A DNA stretch of 64,000 nucleotides from assembly GCF_026966905.1 (NCBI RefSeq), contig NZ_JAPUBN010000017.1, forward strand, positions 117,358 through 181,357, in the 5' to 3' direction. Below, in pieces: positions 37,996-46,812 of this stretch. This DNA is from Marinomonas phaeophyticola (GTDB lineage Bacteria; Pseudomonadota; Gammaproteobacteria; Pseudomonadales; Marinomonadaceae). The stretch's first letter is position 1. The number at the start of each line of letters is the position of its first letter. The position numbers and the translations under genes were made by a program. The notes below the pieces were generated by a model. The model did not search any database and had not been told where the DNA came from. It worked only from the letters and a program-made list of their open reading frames with translations.

Positions 37996-38028
37996 AAAAC
38001 GCCATTTGGTCTTTTAAATGGCGTTTTT
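37996..38028 (-). terminator. bidirectional hairpin between the glycosidase and glycerate-kinase genes
   Basis: AAAACGCCATTT and AAATGGCGTTTT arms (12 bp, perfect) with A and T runs on both sides. It starts 8 bases after the glycosidase stop and ends about 28 bases before the kinase ATG, too little room for a normal promoter. It may act as a partial terminator that lowers kinase expression relative to the upstream transport genes. Confidence 0.85.
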
Positions 38029-38035
38029 TTTACGT

Positions 38036-39300
38036 TTAAAGCAACCAATGCAATGCAATCGCCGCCGTCCAAGAGAAATGTGGGCCACCACAACCTTCAC
38101 CCGTTATGGGATCAAAATACTCCCAATAACCCGATTGATCAACAATTGAACGAGATGTCTGCCTTAATAGTTCTGCTACATCGTCATGACCATAGTGACT
38201 TAACCCATCGGCTATCATCCAGTTAATATGCAGCCAGGAAGGTCCTCTCCAATAACGTTTTGCATCAAAACGATCTTCTAATGGATGTGTTGATGCTAAA
38301 CCTTTTGGCCCCAACCTTATCCACTCCACAATTTCATCAGCCATGATTTTGGCCTGCTCAACAGTCGCTGAATGGCTATACAGAGGCATCAGTCCACCTG
38401 AAATTTTTACAGGAATATTTTTTGCCAGAGCATGATCTCGATTCAAGAACACCTTTAAATTCTGATCCCACTGCCCTGTAAAGGCGGACTCGGCGTTAAT
38501 TACAGATGCGTCTAATGACCCTAGATCCATTGGCTGCGACACTAAGGTATTCAGATAAATCAAATCTTTAGTGGCTCGTTGCAAGACGGCATTTAAACTA
38601 ATGTCCTGCGTATGGAAAGGACAATTTTCATAAATTTTTTGATAATCAAATTCGTTACTACGAAAAAGTCCACCAAATAGATATAACGATCATATTGCTC
38701 TTTTAAAGGGCGTTGATCACTATCCACATGATTCAAGTCACGTCTCTGATAGGCTCTCGTAACTTGAGGAACTCTAGCTAAAATGTCATCCCAAGCTGGA
38801 CTATTATCCATGCCAGACTCCCAAGGGTGGTAACTTGATACCAAACCAGTTGCTTCTGGATCTCGCTCTCGATACCACCATTCATGGTAGGCTACCAACT
38901 TTGGAAACAACTCATCCAATTTATCTTGAGCCAATGCTTTGTTTTGACATTGCTCATAAATAATTCTAATCATGGTTGCCAATAAGGGCGGCTGAGATAT
39001 AGAGGTCGTCGGCGGTGTGCCTGTAACCCCCCATTGATCCGGACCAGGAAAATAATCATCTGAATTCTGATGAAAAACCACATGAGGTACCATGCCATTT
39101 TCCCACTGCCCTTTAAATAAGGTGTCAAACTCAGTCCAAGCCCTCAATTCATCTATATACAACCACCCCAGTGCCGTAATGCCGGCATCCCAATTCCATT
39201 GAAAAGGGTATAAACCTTTTGTTGGTACCGTATATCCTCCTAGATCATTGTCCCGCAGAACTTTTTTAGCTTCTGTAATTAAACGCTCAGACTGACTCAT
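38036..39300 (-). pseudogene. MGH1-like glycoside hydrolase (glycosyl-glycerate hydrolase candidate), one-base frameshift
   Basis: An (alpha/alpha)6-barrel glycosidase of the mannosylglycerate/glucosylglycerate hydrolase type (GH63-like). The N-terminal piece has GLYPFQWNWDAGITALGW, GMVPHVVFH and SSYHPWESGMDNSPAWDD, all family signs; the C-terminal piece has YWRGPSWLHINWMI and the final WEYFDPITGEGCGGPHFSWT. The two pieces are joined by RSNEFDYQKIYENCPFHTQD in the third frame. The break is at a run of five T (minus strand, about 38666-38670); six T restore VDFFRSNEF and one 421-residue chain. The span is exactly one base short. The substrate is inferred from the adjacent glycerate kinase; the enzyme has no signal peptide, so it acts on imported substrate. 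Confidence 0.8.
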
Positions 39301-40310
39301 AAAATAATTTTCCCACTTTCACTATACCAACGCTTTTTATCGTCTTTAGGTTTTAAATAAAGGGTATTACCGCTGCTTACATCAATTTCGTTTGCTATGT
39401 TTACACGAAATAATTGACCATTTAATTCAGCAGAAAGCTGTTGATGAGAACCCAACCTTTCTCTGGTCAATATAGTAATTGGCCAGTAATCCTCTCTAGC
39501 CTCAGTAGACACATCGAAGTCTTCTGGGCGAATCCCTAACTGAGTGGCTCCTTCAGGAATATCGCCTCTCTGAAAGGTAGGAGAAATAAAGTTCATTGGA
39601 GGGTTTCCAATAAAACTGCCCACATACTCAGTAGCAGGATTATTGTAAATTTCATCCGGTAAATCGTATTGATCAATTCGACCTGCATTCATCACAGCTA
39701 TTCGGTCAGCTAAACTCATCGCCTCAACTTGATCATGGGTCACATACACAGTGGTTGTTTTCGAGGCTTCCAGGACCGCTTTCAGCTCAGCCCTCATCTG
39801 CAAACGTAAGAGCGCATCCAAATTAGACAAGGGTTCATCCATTAACAATACATCTGGTTCTACCGCTAAAGCACGAGCCACCGCTACACGCTGTCTTTGA
39901 CCGCCGGACAGTTGCCCTGAATAACGATGTAACAAATGATCTATATGCATCAAGGTCGCTGTACGCTCAACATTTTCTTTTATTTTTTGCTCTGGCGCTT
40001 TTTTCATTCGTAAGCCAAAAGCAATGTTTTCAAATACGGTCATATGAGGGAACACCGCATAGTTTTGAAACACCATTGCCACATTGCGTTCTTTTGGCGG
40101 CAAGTGAGACACTGTCCTATCACCTATTTTAATCACTCCCGTATCTTGAGTTTCTAAACCAGCAATAATTCTTAACAGAGTCGATTTACCGCAACCAGAT
40201 GGGCCTAAAAGTACGGTAAATTCTTGATGTTTAATGTCTAAAGAAACCGATTTTAGTATGTGGGCATCACCGAAAGATTTTTTAACATTTTCAATTGAAA
40301 TAGTTGTCAT
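39297..40310 (-). CDS. sugar ABC transporter ATPase (MalK/UgpC type)
   Basis: 337-residue ATPase that drives a CUT1-type importer. Walker A GPSGCGKST, signature LSGGQRQRVAVARA, Walker B VLLMDEPLSNLDA, switch TVYVTHDQVEAM; the last 100 residues form the MalK-like TOBE/regulatory domain with IGIRPEDF. Its stop overlaps the glycosidase start by 4 bases (ATGA), giving translational coupling. It lies downstream of the two permease genes. Confidence 0.93.
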   Translation of the reverse strand: MTTISIENVKKSFGDAHILKSVSLDIKHQEFTVLLGPSGCGKSTLLRIIAGLETQDTGVIKIGDRTVSHLPPKERNVAMVFQNYAVFPHMTVFENIAFGLRMKKAPEQKIKENVERTATLMHIDHLLHRYSGQLSGGQRQRVAVARALAVEPDVLLMDEPLSNLDALLRLQMRAELKAVLEASKTTTVYVTHDQVEAMSLADRIAVMNAGRIDQYDLPDEIYNNPATEYVGSFIGNPPMNFISPTFQRGDIPEGATQLGIRPEDFDVSTEAREDYWPITILTRERLGSHQQLSAELNGQLFRVNIANEIDVSSGNTLYLKPKDDKKRWYSESGKIIL

Positions 40311-40358
40311 AAATAATTCCTAAAAATAAATATCAATGTAGGTTTACACTTTTCCAAA

Positions 40359-41219
40359 TTAACGGTTTGCAATCCCCCACATACTGAATAGATATTTTCT
40401 CACCACAAACAAGAACAAAATCGCAGGCATAATTAAGATCAAACCGCCAGCAAATTTCACTTCTGCAGGCGAAGATGAAAGACTCTGCACTAAGAAAGCG
40501 GTTAATGTTTGGTTATTGATGGTCAACACCGCAGCGGCAAATACTTCATTCCATGAAATAACAAAAGCGAATACGGCAGATGCGGTTAAACCAGGTAAAG
40601 CCAAAGGCATAACCACTTTCATAAATGCTTGCCAACGATTACAGCCAAGCACCCAAGCCGCTTCTTCCAGCTCCACAGGGATACCAAGAAACAGACTAGA
40701 AGTGATTAAAACCGCAAAAGGAAGCGCCAGAGCCGCATGCACAAGAGACAGGCCAAATAAAGTATCGTCTAACCCAACATTAATAAATATCACCGCCAGT
40801 GGCAGCGCCAATAAAGGCATTGGAAAGGCTCGAGTCAGCAGGATCATCATTCTGAAGGTTTCCTTACCGCGAAACTCAAAACGAGCCAAAGCATAGCCAG
40901 CTGGCGTTCCAAGGCCAATCGAAATTACCATAGTAAAGACAGCGGCGATCAAGGAGTTTTTTAACGCCCCCAATACACCGTAATAATTCATAAAGAACTG
41001 CAGTGTTTCCATATCAAATTCAGGAACAAATGCTTTTGGCCAACCGTTCACCACTTCTGCAGAGCTCAATGCGCTCACAATCAATAAATAAATGGGAAAT
41101 AGAATCCATGAAATCATGAACGCAGCACTGCTTATGAATAGCCATTTCCAGACTTTGTTTTTATTGTCCGCCGCTTGAATTTCTTGTTCTAAAGAAACAT
41201 CTTGATTTAAATTACTCAT
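40359..41219 (-). CDS. sugar ABC transporter permease (MalG type)
   Basis: 286-residue inner-membrane subunit of the CUT1 importer, with six hydrophobic segments and the cytoplasmic coupling loop EEAAWVLGCNRWQAFMKVVM followed by PLALPG, the EAA motif. The N-terminal tail of about 28 charged residues precedes the first helix. Its start overlaps the stop of the other permease by 4 bases. It forms the translocation channel together with that partner. Confidence 0.92.
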   Translation of the reverse strand: MSNLNQDVSLEQEIQAADNKNKVWKWLFISSAAFMISWILFPIYLLIVSALSSAEVVNGWPKAFVPEFDMETLQFFMNYYGVLGALKNSLIAAVFTMVISIGLGTPAGYALARFEFRGKETFRMMILLTRAFPMPLLALPLAVIFINVGLDDTLFGLSLVHAALALPFAVLITSSLFLGIPVELEEAAWVLGCNRWQAFMKVVMPLALPGLTASAVFAFVISWNEVFAAAVLTINNQTLTAFLVQSLSSSPAEVKFAGGLILIMPAILFLFVVRKYLFSMWGIANR

Positions 41220-42064
41220 ATTTGTGCCTCTTTAGGTACGTGCAATACTTTGAGATAAAATAAAGTGAAAGCAACAGACAGGCCTAAAATAACCACAGCA
41301 TAAGCGGCTGCAGCACCCGCATCTCGATAGGAGAAAGCCCAGTTAAACGCTTCGCCCATTAATACCGGCATATTGGTGCCACCTAAAATCATCACTACAG
41401 CGAACACTTCAAATGCTAACAAGGTTCGTAAAATAAGGGCGGTTTGCAGACTAGGACGTAATAAGGGTAGTGTTACTTTCCAAAGGCGAACCCAAGCGTT
41501 GGCTCCAAAAATTTCAGCGGCTTCATAATATTCTTTGGGAATCAAGCCAATACCAGAAACCAAAATAACCAACAAAATAGCCGTAGCACGCCAAATCTCA
41601 GCAAATACAATAGCCGCAAAAATAGCGACGGGATTATTGTAATTTAACCAACTCTCCGGTCCATCAATAATGCCCACCGAAAATAAAAAACTGTTTAAAA
41701 ATCCATTCTGATCAAGCAAGGCTAACCAAATAATACCAGCCGCGAGATCTGAAATACCAAGAGGAATAGTCCAAATATAGAGAACGGTGTCACGACCTTT
41801 CTTCATTTTGGAAATCATCAATGACATGCCAATAGCCATGCACAACTGCACAGGCACAACAACCAAAGCAAGCAGCAAGGTATTCTTCAAAGAAGGTAAA
41901 AAATTAAAATCATTAAAAATGGTATCGAAATTTTTCAACGTGATTTCACCATTAGAAGTGGTGAAAGCCTGAGAGAAAACCTCGATAAAAGGGTAAACAA
42001 AAAACGCTAACAGGAATAAAATACTGGGAGCGATCAAGATATATGGGTAAGATTTAATATTCAT
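41216..42064 (-). CDS. sugar ABC transporter permease (MalF type)
   Basis: 282-residue partner permease with about six membrane segments and the EAA loop YYEAAEIFGANAWVRLWKVT followed by LPLLRP. I chose the ATG at 42064 (MNIKSYPYILIAP), with AGGA 8 bases upstream, over an in-frame ATG at 42109 that adds 15 residues without a ribosome site. It follows the binding-protein gene and overlaps the next permease by 4 bases. Confidence 0.9.
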   Translation of the reverse strand: MNIKSYPYILIAPSILFLLAFFVYPFIEVFSQAFTTSNGEITLKNFDTIFNDFNFLPSLKNTLLLALVVVPVQLCMAIGMSLMISKMKKGRDTVLYIWTIPLGISDLAAGIIWLALLDQNGFLNSFLFSVGIIDGPESWLNYNNPVAIFAAIVFAEIWRATAILLVILVSGIGLIPKEYYEAAEIFGANAWVRLWKVTLPLLRPSLQTALILRTLLAFEVFAVVMILGGTNMPVLMGEAFNWAFSYRDAGAAAAYAVVILGLSVAFTLFYLKVLHVPKEAQI

Positions 42065-42134
42065 ATAGCGTCCTGAAACTGCTGAAAAAATTATACGTAT
42101 GGCCTGCAACTCTGTTACAGGCCATTATCGAATA

Positions 42135-43394
42135 TCAGTTTACTGGACAAACACCATCACTTGGCTTGTCAGGAGCCCAACAAGGCGCGTTCGCACTGAC
42201 CATAATAGTTTTCAGCACCATTGCTTGTCGATCTAAAATTTGATCGATATCAGCATTGCGTAACACAATTTGTTGGAAGGTATCTTTATATGCCTTGCTA
42301 AATTGCCCACTCATATCACCCAAACCAACAGGCAGCATAGATGGCAATGCATCAGCCGCATTCGCTTGCATGGAAATCGCCTTCCCTGCGATACGCACAT
42401 TGGCTGGTAGGTCGGCAGGCAATTCAACATTGGCAATAGGATAGAAGCCTGTTGCTTTTAATGTTTTCACTTGCACCTCTGGCTGAGAAAGGTATTTAAT
42501 CAACTCAACAGACGCTGCCCTATCTGGTGTTCCTGCAGGAATCGCTAGCCCCGCAATAACGGGCATAAAACCACGACCGGCTTTCGCTGATGGTGCTGGA
42601 AAGGCAATAAAGTCATCAGGCCTTTGATCAAATGCATCTTTAAGACGAGCTGTATGATCAAATGCCACCCATACTTCTTCTGTTAAAAGAGGTTCTTGCA
42701 TCAGGCTATAAGCGGTCGATCTTGGGTTAACATCTTGCCAAAGATCTCGAAACCACGCCCACATGGCTTTTGCATCATCGCCACGAAAATCGGTTACCAC
42801 GGAATGAGTGAAAGAGGGATATAAATATCCTTGTAAGAATCGATGCATTAAGCCTTTTTCACCTGCGGGGAAACCCAATTTAGCATCTCCTGTGGCTTCC
42901 TTAAGATTGGCGGCCCAAACGGCTAATTCATCATAAGTCAGAGCATTAACATCGGCCCCTGCTGGCAAATATGGTAAGGCTTTTTTATTTGCCGCCATGA
43001 TATAAGTTGCCTGCATCCAAGGAATGTACTTTTGATTTTGAGACCCCAACTTACCCAATTCACTCATGGTCTTATTTGATTTAATTTCAGGCACTGAGCC
43101 CAATACATCATCGATGGAATCCAATGAATCTTGTATTTGAGGAAATTGGCCATGCAATGCCCCTAATACACCGAGCGTAACCGAACCCGCTCTTGATTCT
43201 GCCTCAATCCGAGAAAAAAACGGGCCCGCTTCTTGAGGAAGAAATTTAACTTCCCCGTCAAAGTTTATAAGCACATCATTTCTCATCGCATCCGCTTCTT
43301 TCAGAGGGTTTGCTTGAGTCGAATAAAAAACAACTTCACTTGCAGAAGCAATGGAAGAGCCTAATAAGATTGGCAATATTATTTTTTTTATCAT
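42135..43394 (-). CDS. extracellular sugar-binding protein of the CUT1 importer
   Basis: 419 residues, signal peptide ending SIASASEV, then a type 1 (MalE-like) solute-binding fold; KLGFPAGEKGLMHRFLQGYL, a FDHTARL loop and AAPSAKAGRGF-type hinge residues are visible, and the C-terminus has two cysteines (APCWAPDKPSDGVCPVN) that may form a disulfide. It begins the transport operon. Binding proteins of this kind take up small glycosides; the glycosidase and glycerate kinase downstream suggest mannosyl- or glucosylglycerate. Confidence 0.88.
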   Translation of the reverse strand: MIKKIILPILLGSSIASASEVVFYSTQANPLKEADAMRNDVLINFDGEVKFLPQEAGPFFSRIEAESRAGSVTLGVLGALHGQFPQIQDSLDSIDDVLGSVPEIKSNKTMSELGKLGSQNQKYIPWMQATYIMAANKKALPYLPAGADVNALTYDELAVWAANLKEATGDAKLGFPAGEKGLMHRFLQGYLYPSFTHSVVTDFRGDDAKAMWAWFRDLWQDVNPRSTAYSLMQEPLLTEEVWVAFDHTARLKDAFDQRPDDFIAFPAPSAKAGRGFMPVIAGLAIPAGTPDRAASVELIKYLSQPEVQVKTLKATGFYPIANVELPADLPANVRIAGKAISMQANAADALPSMLPVGLGDMSGQFSKAYKDTFQQIVLRNADIDQILDRQAMVLKTIMVSANAPCWAPDKPSDGVCPVN

Positions 43395-43483
43395 GTTTAA
43401 CGTCCTACTATCTTATTTTTAAATCGCAATGATACGATTCGTTATTACAAGCATTAGTGCGATGCTTGCGCTTTAAAACTTTT

Positions 43484-44520
43484 TCATGGCATAAAACAAT
43501 CTTGGTTACTGGTTTGTCTTTCAACGAGTTCGTAATCAATTAACTTATTTCTAGGCACAAAAACTTGCCCATTTAACTGAGATTGCAAAATGCTAATAAT
43601 GGACTGGCTATGGGCTTCAAATGAGGATCGTAAAGTAGAGATTGTTGGATCACCTAGATAGGAAACAGGAAGGTCATCACAGCCAATAATATTAATGTCT
43701 GTACAGGGATTAATTCCTAGGTGTTTTGCGGCTTTAACGACTTGGTGCGCAATCACATCAGAAGCACAAATAAAGCCCGTCGGGGATTTTTTTGCTGTAA
43801 AAGATCTAAGGAAATTTTATATGGAATGTCATCAATGACTTCCGTGGTATGAATATCAGGAATTAAGCCGGAACGCGCCATCGCATTACTGTACCCTTCC
43901 GTTCTCATTTGAGAGGTGTACATTCTTTCAGGCAAATTTAATAACACAATGTCCTTATGCCCTTTATCAATTAAGCTTTGTGTGGCCAAATCAAAACCAG
44001 CGACAGCATCCGTATCTATCCAGTTATGATTTTCGCAGGTTTCGGTACGACCATGAGTGACAAAAGGAATATTTTGTTCTTGCAAAAGATCAACACGAAC
44101 ATCATTTCTTCTTGTTCTCATCACAACAAATGCATCTACCCTCTGACCATCAATAAAACGCTGATAGGTCGATAGCTCTTCTTCACCCTCTGGCGCATAG
44201 GAAACAATCAAATCTAAATTAGGGTTATGCGCATGCAAAGAACGACCAAAATGCAGTAAGAAATGACTTAAAAAATGATCTCTCATATCACCGTATGGAA
44301 CAGGTAACAAAATCCCTATAGCATCACTTTTTCCTGTAACTAACCGACGCGCCGCTAAATTTGGAACGTATCCCAATGTTTTTGCCGCTTCTTGAATCTG
44401 TAAACGCGTTTCAGCATTCACGTCGTTGTATCCAGACAAGGCCCTAGATACCGTTGTTACTGAGATATTCAAATACTCTGCAATGGATTTTAACGTTGTT
44501 TTCTTCTTCTTATTCATCAT
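43484..44520 (-). pseudogene. LacI-family regulator, one-base frameshift
   Basis: Repressor of the sugar operon by position. Residues 1-60 are a LacI DNA-binding domain (TLKSIAEYLNISVTTVSRAL), then a hinge (NLAARRLVTGKSDAIGILLP) and a periplasmic-binding-like sensor. The frame stops at 43753; the continuation in another frame begins TGFICASDVIAHQVVKAA and ends at 43484. The break is at seven A (minus strand, about 43788-43794); eight A restore QQKKSPTGFICASD, the classical LacI-family turn, and one 345-residue protein. The span is one base short. Two palindromic operators lie just upstream. The gene is divergent from an otnC-like gene. Confidence 0.85.
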
Positions 44521-44544
44521 GGCCTCTTACGTTTCTAAATTGAT

Positions 44545-44558
44545 CCGAAACGATTTGG
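44545..44558. promoter_or_regulatory. LacI-type operator, copy 1
   Basis: CCGAAACGATTTGG, the reverse complement of CCAAATCGTTTCGG. It has the central CG and near-palindromic arms of LacI/GalR-family operators. It is 25 bases upstream of the lacI-type start and 25 bases, centre to centre, from copy 2. Confidence 0.7.
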
Positions 44559-44569
44559 ATAAATACTAC

Positions 44570-44583
44570 CCAAAACGTTTCGG
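44570..44583. promoter_or_regulatory. LacI-type operator, copy 2
   Basis: CCAAAACGTTTCGG, differing from copy 1 (read in the other direction) at one position. Two copies of one motif between the divergent lacI and otnC-like genes indicate autoregulation and control of otnC by the same repressor. Confidence 0.7.
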
Positions 44584-44862
44584 ACGTTCAATAATTTTAT
44601 TAGATTTTTTCTAAAATCTATCTATATTACTGTATTATAAAGAGTTTATTTTAAATCATGCGTCTTCAAAAAAATCAAATAAAAGAAATTCACCCAACAA
44701 TATCCCTTGTTTTTTTCTATTCACATCAAGACTAATATACAAAATGACCTAATAGGCAAAAAAAATAAGTTATTCATTTACGTATACATAGAAAATACAC
44801 TACTATTTAAAAGTAAAATCATCTCCCGCTTAAAACCCATTGTATCCATGCAGGAAAGAATC

Positions 44863-45513
44863 ATGACATCTGAAGAAATACAACTTAGAGAGCAAATCTG
44901 TTTAATGGCCAAATCCATGTTCGATCGAGGCCTAACATGTGGCTCTTCTGGCAATATTTCCGCAAGAACTGAAGACGGAGGCTTACTAGTGACCCCTACT
45001 GGGAGCTGCTTTGGTCGTCTCGATCCAGGCACATTAAGTCGCTTTGATAAACAGGGCCTATTAATTAGCGGCCACCAGCCAACAAAAGAAATGTCATTGC
45101 ATCAAGCATTTTATGAAACTCGTTCTACCGCCGGTGCCGTCGTGCATCTACATGGAACCTGCTCTGTTGCTATGTCCATGTTGCCCGAAGTAGATCCTGA
45201 GAACATGCTTCCACCACTGACACCGTATTCAATAATGAAGCTTGGAAAAGTAAAATTATTGCCTTACTTTCAGCCAGGAGACCCAGCCACCGGTGACGCT
45301 ATTCGAGGCCTTGCAGGAAAACGAAGTGCCATTATGTTAGCGAATCACGGCCCTGTTGTCGCCGCGAAAGAGCTAGAAGCCGCTGTGTATGCAATTGAAG
45401 AATTAGAAGAAACCGCTAAGCTTGCTATGATGTTACGGGGCATGAATCCGAAAATGCTGGATGAAACACAAATAAAAAATATTGTCAGGACCTTTAATGT
45501 TGAATGGGATTAA
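44863..45513 (+). CDS. otnC: class II aldolase family protein, OtnC-like 3-oxo-tetronate 4-phosphate decarboxylase
   Basis: 216-residue zinc enzyme of the aldolase II/adducin family. The sequence matches the OtnC subgroup: GLTCGSSGNISAR, LLVTPTGSCFGRLDPG, VVHLHGTCSVAM (metal histidines), LPPLTPYSIMKLG and IMLANHGPVVAAKELEAAVY. OtnC decarboxylates 3-oxo-tetronate 4-phosphate to dihydroxyacetone phosphate. The ATG at 44863 has AGGAAAG about 7 bases upstream, so the longer frame from 44707 is rejected. No kinase (OtnK) or dehydrogenase partner is next to it, so the actual substrate is uncertain. It is divergent from the LacI regulator across its operators. Confidence 0.82.
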   Translation: MTSEEIQLREQICLMAKSMFDRGLTCGSSGNISARTEDGGLLVTPTGSCFGRLDPGTLSRFDKQGLLISGHQPTKEMSLHQAFYETRSTAGAVVHLHGTCSVAMSMLPEVDPENMLPPLTPYSIMKLGKVKLLPYFQPGDPATGDAIRGLAGKRSAIMLANHGPVVAAKELEAAVYAIEELEETAKLAMMLRGMNPKMLDETQIKNIVRTFNVEWD

Positions 45514-45542
45514 CTGGACGCTTCGATAAAATATAAAACAAG

Positions 45543-45582
45543 GTCGACATCATTAGAAATATTGATGATCTAGGGTGTCGAC
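45543..45582. other. inverted repeat downstream of otnC-like gene
   Basis: GTCGACA and TGTCGAC (7 bp) enclose an inner ATCAT/ATGAT pair, a possible composite hairpin 30 bases after the otnC-like stop. There is no T run, so a rho-independent terminator is not proved. The remaining gap up to 45799 holds no gene. Confidence 0.4.
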
Positions 45583-45798
45583 TGCAATACTTAAAAACAA
45601 AACATCTAAACACGCCACTGTTTCAATAACATTCATACATTCCACTCTTATTTAATTTGTTTTTTAGCAAATCACCATTAGACTTAAGGCATTACTCACG
45701 GTGCGGGCGGCTAACAATCCTATAATCATGTCAATATTCGCCCCTGCCAACCATGCCATATGAATGAAACAGACATGTATTTTAATGATGAGAGCCCT

Positions 45799-46641
45799 AT
45801 GAATTTCAAGATAGTCCATGAGACAACCTACTTGTTCAGTGACAAAGTCTTTCTAGAGCCGCATCATTTAAGGTTTCGTCCTAAGAAAACACCATTTATC
45901 AACCTTACCCATTTTTCTATTCATTTAACCCCTGAAGCAGCTGGTCATAAGGTCATAGAAGATGAAGAACACAATATCGTAGATTTCTGCTGGTTTGAAA
46001 AATTAACCTCTCACCTTACCCTAACAGTAGAAAGTCACTTACAAACAAGCGACTACAACCCTTTTGATTTTATTATTTACCCAGACTCCTTCAGCCGTAC
46101 TCCTTTTATCTACTCTGACTCCCAGTATCAAATACTCTATGCTTATTTACAAAAAGTAGCACTTACACCAGACCTAATAAATTATGCTGAAAAGATTCTA
46201 AATAACGTCCATTACAATACCATTGAATTTGTGACTCATTTAACATCACAGATACACAATGACTTTATCGTAGAATACAGAGAAAATGGCCCACCACTGA
46301 CGCCGGACGCAACATTTGATATCAAGAAAGGCTCTTGCCGAGATTTATCTTGGATGCAAATTAGCATGCTTCGCCATTATGGTATTGCAAGCCGCTTTGT
46401 CAGTGGCTATTTTTATTTTGAAACAGAGAGGCCTATTTATGAATTACACGCATGGGTTGAAGTCTTTATACCTGGTATAGGCTGGTTAGGTTTTGATCCA
46501 AGCCATGGCATTTTGACTGGAAATACGCACTTTTCGGTTGCTTCCGGTGCCACTCCCGAAAACACCATGCCCGTTTCTGGTGGATTACGAGGCAGCGCCA
46601 CCTCTACTCTCAGTACGACATTAATAATAGAACGCAGTTAA
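45799..46641 (+). CDS. bacterial transglutaminase-like cysteine protease family protein
   Basis: 280 residues: an N-terminal beta-rich bacterial-transglutaminase domain (KIVHETTYLFSDKVFLEPHH) and a transglutaminase-like core with the catalytic triad visible as Cys in KKGSCRDLSWMQ, His in YELHAWVEVF and Asp in WLGFDPSHG. No signal peptide, so it is probably cytosolic. Family members act as peptidases or amide hydrolases; the target is unknown. The ATG at 45799 starts directly at the conserved domain; an ATG at 45760 would add 13 unconserved residues. Confidence 0.85.
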   Translation: MNFKIVHETTYLFSDKVFLEPHHLRFRPKKTPFINLTHFSIHLTPEAAGHKVIEDEEHNIVDFCWFEKLTSHLTLTVESHLQTSDYNPFDFIIYPDSFSRTPFIYSDSQYQILYAYLQKVALTPDLINYAEKILNNVHYNTIEFVTHLTSQIHNDFIVEYRENGPPLTPDATFDIKKGSCRDLSWMQISMLRHYGIASRFVSGYFYFETERPIYELHAWVEVFIPGIGWLGFDPSHGILTGNTHFSVASGATPENTMPVSGGLRGSATSTLSTTLIIERS

Positions 46642-46812
46642 TCGGACAGAAGTAACAATATTGAAAAGCAACGCCGACACAACCTAAGTAGAGCGCCTTT
46701 CTTAGTTATTATTACCCAATATAAAAAAAACAAAGCGACGAGTAACACCACAACGTCACACCCATAAATACACCTTTTATTTAATAGTTATTTTAAAAGA
46801 ACGAGAGCCGTT

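Noticed and set aside
44707..44862. 52-codon N-terminal extension of the OtnC-like protein
   Set aside because: The extension is Lys/Ile/Asn-rich AT sequence without similarity, and a good ribosome site precedes the ATG at 44863.
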